Shown one piece after another: positions 6,761 to 11,061 of a DNA stretch of 11,061 nt. The stretch is from an uncultured Thermomicrobiales bacterium (GTDB lineage: Bacteria; Chloroflexota; Chloroflexia; Thermomicrobiales; Thermomicrobiaceae). The translations under genes and the position numbers were made by a program. Where the stretch lies: positions 1-11,061 of the forward strand of contig CALAGB010000396.1 of NCBI GenBank assembly GCA_937891245.1, given 5' to 3'. A model generated the notes under the pieces. That model was not told where the DNA came from. It worked only from the letters and a program-made list of their open reading frames with translations, and searched no databases. The stretch's first letter is position 1, and each line of letters starts with the position of its first letter.

Positions 6761-9676
6761 CTAGCGCACGAACGGGGTCAACGCATCCGGCTCGCGTGCG
6801 TGCAGCCACGCTTCGGCATGCCCCGGTAACTCGGTAACGCTGCCAATCTCGACGGTGCAGTTCGGCAACGAACGCACAAACGCGCCGCCGTAGCGCCGCC
6901 CGACAATCCGCCTATCCAGTATCGCGCAAACGCCACGATCTGACGCGCTCCGGATCAAGCGTCCAAAGCCCTGCTTGAAGCGCAGAATCGCCTGCGGTAT
7001 CGCGTATTCGTTGAATGGATCATCGAATCCCTCGCTCCGCGCGGCGAATACCGGGTCCGACGGTACCGAGAACGGAAGTTTGGTGATCACCAGCAAGCTC
7101 AGTGCATCGCCCACGATGTCGACGCCTTCCCAGAAGCTGTTGGTGCCGAGCAAGATCGTCTCCGGCCGGCTCTTGATACGGTCGACGAGTTGCCTCGGAC
7201 TGCCGTCCAAACGCTGGCCAAGCACGAGAATCCCCTCGGCCTCCAGCGGTCGCTTGATCGCACGATAGGTCGCTTGCAGGGCGCTATGCGATGTGAAGAG
7301 GATCATCGCCCGTCCGCGTGTCGAGCGGCAGAGTTCGATCAACACCTCTTGTAACGCACGTTGATATCCCGGCTGGCCCGGCTCGGGAATGTCATTTGCA
7401 AGATAGAGCAACGTCGACTTCTGATAATCGAACGGCGAGGAAACGCGAAGATCGTTCGCGTCCTCGACGCCGAGACGGCCATGGATGTAATTGAACGAGT
7501 TATCGGTTGTCAACGTCGCCGACGTCAACACAACCGAGCGACAGCGATCGAACAGCCGCTGCTTGAGCGCCTCGCCGACGTGTAGCGGGGCCGCCTGCAC
7601 CGCGACATCCTGGCTTCCCGGCCGGCGCGACAGCCAGTAGATCATCTCGGCGGACGGTTCGGAGATCGCCGAGACGGCGCGTTCGAGCAACTGGTTCCCG
7701 GTGCGCAAGAGCAGATCGAGTTCGGTGACGAGGTCGCTGCTCCCCGGCATATCGTCGTCGGTGAAACCTTCGACTTCGACAACCGCTTCGTTCAACGCTT
7801 GCAGCAACGTGCGGAGGAGTCGGGAGAGGCGCTCCAACGTCTGCTCGATCTCTCCCCAACCGGGATCGCTCCGTACGGCGCCGGTGATCCGCAGTTCGCG
7901 CTCGTTCTGGCTATGCTCGCTCTGATACCGATCAATAAAGTCGTTGAGCGACTGGAAGAGGAGTTCGCACGTTTCGGTTGCCGCGCGCGACGTATCGCTG
8001 AGTTTCTCCAGCCACGGCTGCATCCGCTTCGCCAGCGAGCGCGCCGGTTCGGACGTGCCGAGGGACGCGGCACGCCAGAGCGCGCCAAAGACGCCACCGA
8101 TCCCTTCCTGCGCATCGCGATCGACACAACGCGTTACGAAGTCCAGCAGCGCATTCCGCCCGACTGAAAAACCGAGCTGTTTGGTGGCTTCCTCTTCGAG
8201 ATTGTGCGCCTCGTCGATGATCAGGTTGCGATAGGTCGGGAGCACCGAGTTTGACGCCAGCATGTCCGAGAGCAGCAACGCGTGGTTGACGACGACGATG
8301 TGCGCGCTCTCCGCCTTGTGACGCGCGCGGAAGAGGAAGCATTGATTGCGCCGGTGGAAGACACACCGTCCCGGCACACAGGATCCTTCTTCTTCAGCCA
8401 GCCGCGACCAGTAAACCTGTTCCTCCAGCGGCAGATGGAGCTCTGCGCGGTCGCCCGTGTCGGTCTGCTGGATCCAGGTGAGGATCTTGGCGTGCAGCGC
8501 CGCTTCATCCGGCGTCTGCGCGCCCGCTCGTTCGGCGATGAACCACCGCCGGAGACAGAGGTAGTTGGATCGGCCCTTGAGCAGCGCTGCTTCAAAATTC
8601 GCGGCATCTCGCAAGGAGGGATCATCGTTCGCCATCGCCGTCAAGGAGCGTCGCAGGTCAGGCAGATCCTTGCGGAAGAGTTGATCCTGCAGAGCTATCG
8701 TGTTCGTCGAGATCACGACCGGTTCGCCATGTTCCACCGCGTGCAGCACGGCCGGCAGCAGATAGGCGACCGACTTGCCGGTGCCAGTGCCCGCTTCGAC
8801 GAAGAGCGTGCCGCCGTCGCGCAAGGTGTCGGCCACCGAGGTCATCATCTCGACCTGCTGCGGTCGGTATTCGTAGCCGCTGAAGGATCGCGCGAATCCG
8901 CCGCCCGGCTCGCTCCACTCGCTGAATTTGCGCGAGTCAATGTTGCGCTCGCTGCCGGTCGGCTCCAGCTTCGGCGGCTTCTCCCGATGATAGAGGAACA
9001 TCACCTCCGGGCCCTGACGCGGACCCATGCCCTTCGCCAGCAGTTGCTCGGCGATCGAACTGCCGATCAGGCCGTTATCGTCCCCTTTGAGGTCCTTAAT
9101 CGTCTCATCGAACAGGCGGGCGAGCGGCGATTGCGCCATGCGCGCGTAGCTTGCCAGTCGTTCGAGCGTAACGTCATCGTAGTCACGGAGCAGATCGAGC
9201 AGACCGAGAAAGACGGCCATTGTCGTTTCGACATCCGCCATTGCGCGATGCTGAGACGGGACCGAAATACCCAGACGCGCCGCGATGGTCGAGAGGCTGT
9301 ACGCGGGCAGGTCCGGGATTAACATTGTCGCGAGCTTGAAGGTGTCGTAGAGCGGGTTTCGCAACTGCAAACCGGCCCCAAACAGCATTTCGATATCGAA
9401 CTGCGGCGACTGCCCGACAATCGGATGATTGCGGACGAAATCGCGCAGCCGCGGTGCGACCGCCGCGAATGGTGGCGCACGGCGCACGTCTTTCGCGCCG
9501 ATACCAGTTAGACTCGTGATATTGAACGGAATTGAACCGCGCGGTTGGACGAGGCTTTCCCAGCGGTCGAGTACGCGATCATTACGGAACTTGATCGCGG
9601 CGATCTCGATGACCTCATCACGCTCAGGGTCCATCCCAGTCGCTTCGAGATCGAGCGCGACATAGACTGAACTCAA
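6761..9676 (-). CDS. dinG: DinG-family helicase with N-terminal DEDDh 3'-5' exonuclease domain
   Basis: A 971-residue fusion. The N-terminal DnaQ-like exonuclease has Exo I D9/E11 in VALDLEATGMD, Exo II GQSPQFDIEML (D94) and Exo III H143/D148 in QHRAMADVETT. The second part is an XPD/DinG-type superfamily 2 helicase: Walker A EAGTGTGKS (294-302), VVNHALLLSD (462-471), DEAH box (488-491), motif V SFWEGVD (847-853) and motif VI QGFGRLIRS (902-910). Four cysteines, C374, C433, C438 and C446, lie between Walker A and DEAH where XPD-type enzymes bind a 4Fe-4S cluster, so an iron-sulfur cluster is likely. The family unwinds DNA, including R-loops and other structures, in repair. Length fits the long DinG of Firmicutes (about 930 residues) rather than the shorter Escherichia coli protein. 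The best start is TTG 9676, 9 nt after GGAAAGG; the open frame reaches 9793 but would then overlap the peptidase gene. The exact start is uncertain. Confidence 0.93.
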   Translation of the reverse strand: MSSVYVALDLEATGMDPERDEVIEIAAIKFRNDRVLDRWESLVQPRGSIPFNITSLTGIGAKDVRRAPPFAAVAPRLRDFVRNHPIVGQSPQFDIEMLFGAGLQLRNPLYDTFKLATMLIPDLPAYSLSTIAARLGISVPSQHRAMADVETTMAVFLGLLDLLRDYDDVTLERLASYARMAQSPLARLFDETIKDLKGDDNGLIGSSIAEQLLAKGMGPRQGPEVMFLYHREKPPKLEPTGSERNIDSRKFSEWSEPGGGFARSFSGYEYRPQQVEMMTSVADTLRDGGTLFVEAGTGTGKSVAYLLPAVLHAVEHGEPVVISTNTIALQDQLFRKDLPDLRRSLTAMANDDPSLRDAANFEAALLKGRSNYLCLRRWFIAERAGAQTPDEAALHAKILTWIQQTDTGDRAELHLPLEEQVYWSRLAEEEGSCVPGRCVFHRRNQCFLFRARHKAESAHIVVVNHALLLSDMLASNSVLPTYRNLIIDEAHNLEEEATKQLGFSVGRNALLDFVTRCVDRDAQEGIGGVFGALWRAASLGTSEPARSLAKRMQPWLEKLSDTSRAATETCELLFQSLNDFIDRYQSEHSQNERELRITGAVRSDPGWGEIEQTLERLSRLLRTLLQALNEAVVEVEGFTDDDMPGSSDLVTELDLLLRTGNQLLERAVSAISEPSAEMIYWLSRRPGSQDVAVQAAPLHVGEALKQRLFDRCRSVVLTSATLTTDNSFNYIHGRLGVEDANDLRVSSPFDYQKSTLLYLANDIPEPGQPGYQRALQEVLIELCRSTRGRAMILFTSHSALQATYRAIKRPLEAEGILVLGQRLDGSPRQLVDRIKSRPETILLGTNSFWEGVDIVGDALSLLVITKLPFSVPSDPVFAARSEGFDDPFNEYAIPQAILRFKQGFGRLIRSASDRGVCAILDRRIVGRRYGGAFVRSLPNCTVEIGSVTELPGHAEAWLHAREPDALTPFVR

Positions 9677-9722
9677 ACAGATGGACCTTTCCAGTGCATG
9701 CGTTAACGACGGTTGAACAATA

Positions 9723-10865
9723 CTAATGCTTTTCGACGGGGAATGTCGCGACCAGCAGCCCCAGCTGCACAACGCCCTGCTCGATCGGCGCAATCTCGAT
9801 CATCTCATCGACGCGATGCGCGCCGCTGCCATGCGTCAGGCCGACACAGATCGCCGGAATACCGCGACTAATCGGTATATTCGCATCAGTACTCGATGCG
9901 TTCAATACCGGCTCGATGCCAAGTCGCCGGAGAATCGCTGAGGCCGACTGCACGATCGCGGCTGACTCATCGGTCCAGCCCGCCGGCCGCTCTCCCAGGA
10001 TCTCAATGTTGGTTGATATCTGGTCGGTCCGTTGTCGAGCGACGATCCCCTCAACCTCGCCCGCCAATCGTGCGAGCGACTGGGGATCAACTGAGCGCAT
10101 GTCGATGACGGCTGTGGCGTGGGGCGCTATCGTATTGACCGAAACGCCGCCTTCGATCAGGCCGACGTTGAACGTCGTCTTCGGCTCGCTCGGTACCGTC
10201 ACGCGCGCGATATCGGCAACGATCAGACCAAGCTGGTGGATGGCGCTCGGCTGACCGAATGCACCCCAGCTGTGGCCGCCCGGTCCTTCGACCGTCACGC
10301 GGATGCGCTTCGAGCCGACCGCGCCGTGCGTGACCCGGCCGACGTTATGACCCTCGATCGCGATGACTCCGCCAAGTTCGGCGCCGTAGCGATCGCACAC
10401 GGCGCGAATACCGCGTAGGTTTCCGAGTCCTTCTTCACCGACGTTGGCGACAACCAGGAGATCACCCGGAGTTTCGATCTTCGCGTCATCGAGAATCGTG
10501 ACCAGTTCGATGAGCGCGGCAACGGCCAGGCTGTTATCACCGATCGCCGGACCGATCATCCGCCCATTTTCCCGGCGAACCGCCAGCGGCGTCTCAAGTG
10601 GGAAGACGGTATCGGTGTGCGCCGCCAGCAGCAGCGTTTTCGCCTCACCACGACCCTTACGACGAGCGACGACGTTACCGATTTCGTCGACCTCTGCCAC
10701 GAGGCCACGGGCACGCAACTGCTCGGCCACAAAGGCGGCACGGCGCTTCTCGTGGTACGACGGAGCGGGAATCAGGCAGATCTCTTCGGTTAAATCGCAA
10801 ATCGTGGGCAGCGCGGCAGCCGCCAGCTTGCGCAAGGTTGCGAACTGATCGTGCATCTCGGCCAC
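9723..10865 (-). CDS. M20-family metallopeptidase / deacylase
   Basis: A 380-residue zinc-dependent amidohydrolase of the M20 group, which includes peptidase T, dipeptidases, acetylornithine deacetylase and succinyl-diaminopimelate desuccinylase. Metal and catalytic residues are in the usual order: H83 and D85 in LLAAHTDTVFPL, D110 in GPAIGDNS, E144/E145 in NVGEEGLGNL, E171 in AIEGHN and H350 in GSGAHRVDE. The dimerisation (lid) domain, about 183-290, contains EGPGGHSWGAFG. No signal peptide is seen, so it is cytoplasmic. The peptidase-T-like features suggest a di/tripeptidase, but the substrate cannot be told from sequence. GTG 10865 is chosen because AAAGGA (10872-10877) lies 6 nt upstream; ATG 10856 is an alternative. 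It is followed after 46 nt by dinG, a likely shared transcript without a functional link. Confidence 0.9.
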   Translation of the reverse strand: MAEMHDQFATLRKLAAAALPTICDLTEEICLIPAPSYHEKRRAAFVAEQLRARGLVAEVDEIGNVVARRKGRGEAKTLLLAAHTDTVFPLETPLAVRRENGRMIGPAIGDNSLAVAALIELVTILDDAKIETPGDLLVVANVGEEGLGNLRGIRAVCDRYGAELGGVIAIEGHNVGRVTHGAVGSKRIRVTVEGPGGHSWGAFGQPSAIHQLGLIVADIARVTVPSEPKTTFNVGLIEGGVSVNTIAPHATAVIDMRSVDPQSLARLAGEVEGIVARQRTDQISTNIEILGERPAGWTDESAAIVQSASAILRRLGIEPVLNASSTDANIPISRGIPAICVGLTHGSGAHRVDEMIEIAPIEQGVVQLGLLVATFPVEKH

Positions 10866-11061
10866 GATCGATCCTTTCCAGCGCTCGGATTCCGCGACAA
10901 CGGATGAACATGTCTATTAGGCGTCCGCGGGGCCGTAGCGATCCGTGTCAATAAGATGGCCGGCTCATTACGCGAGAGTGGTCCAAGTATAGCACTTCGG
11001 ATCTTCACGATCCCGCGAAAATGCGATCAGAATCAGCATCCGGCAGCGCCGGCCGGGCGCG
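10866..11061 (-). other. Upstream region of the M20 peptidase gene
   Basis: About 200 bp to the window edge. On the minus strand TGCTATACT (10994-10986) has the form of an extended -10 element and would start transcription near 10978, giving a leader of about 110 nt; there is no clear -35. No gene is recognised in this stretch. Confidence 0.4.
10986..10994 (-). promoter_or_regulatory. Possible extended -10 promoter of the peptidase-dinG-glpX transcript
   Basis: TGCTATACT: TATACT matches five of six -10 positions and is preceded by TGN. No convincing -35 lies upstream, which extended -10 promoters can tolerate. Confidence 0.4.

Noticed and set aside
5872..6837. 321-codon open frame on the plus strand opposite glpX
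   Set aside because: His/Arg-rich shadow frame that contradicts the complete glpX gene.
8282..9322. 346-codon open frame on the plus strand opposite dinG
   Set aside because: Mirror of dinG codon structure; no motif or ribosome site, while dinG motifs cover the same bases.
10914..10951. TTGACA and TAATAG on the minus strand upstream of the peptidase
   Set aside because: Both boxes look good but are separated by 26 bp, far beyond the 16-18 bp a sigma-70 promoter needs.
1..11061. Search for mobile elements, CRISPR repeats, tRNA/rRNA or a defence island
   Set aside because: I saw no direct repeats with spacers, transposase motifs, tRNA cloverleaf or cluster of defence genes; every long gene is a known housekeeping or metabolic family.

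Overview
The window is about 11 kb of GC-rich bacterial chromosome with tightly packed housekeeping and metabolic genes. Several things suggest a Chloroflexota (Thermomicrobia-like) organism. A secreted protein at the left edge carries the TGH / GG-FGYP / QYFERARFE / HPE signature that I remember from many Chloroflexota secreted proteins. DinG is of the long type with an N-terminal exonuclease. Five of the eight genes appear to use GTG or TTG starts. The placement is inference; no rRNA or species marker is present.

Layout. (1) Positions 1-418, minus strand: 5' part of a secreted protein running off the left edge, with its own sigma-70-like promoter at 493-521. (2) 719-2865, plus strand: a two-gene operon of a thiamine-pyrophosphate (acetolactate-synthase-like) decarboxylase and a DinB-fold protein, 20 nt apart, ending in a 12-bp hairpin. 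(3) 2901-10865, minus strand, read right to left: an M20 peptidase, the exonuclease-helicase DinG, class II fructose-1,6-bisphosphatase (GlpX), transcription terminator Rho, and a short threonine-dehydratase-family enzyme. (4) 10866-11061: upstream region of the peptidase with a possible extended -10 promoter.

How the genes fit together. The peptidase, dinG and glpX genes are separated by only 46 and 28 nt, so they probably share a transcript, although their functions (peptide or amino-acid-derivative hydrolysis, DNA repair, gluconeogenesis) are unrelated. A good promoter (TTGACT, 17 bp, TATACT) overlaps the glpX stop codon and starts rho separately, giving a leader of about 500 nt. Part of that leader is C-rich and G-poor, as expected if Rho controls its own gene. 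A perfect 34-bp palindrome with a T-rich tail follows rho, and the dehydratase ORF begins only 28 nt beyond it, so the dehydratase may depend on terminator read-through.

I found no mobile element, CRISPR array, tRNA, rRNA or defence system. The most interesting material is regulatory (rho leader and terminator) plus the unassigned substrate of the TPP enzyme. I do not see a convincing new multi-gene system here.
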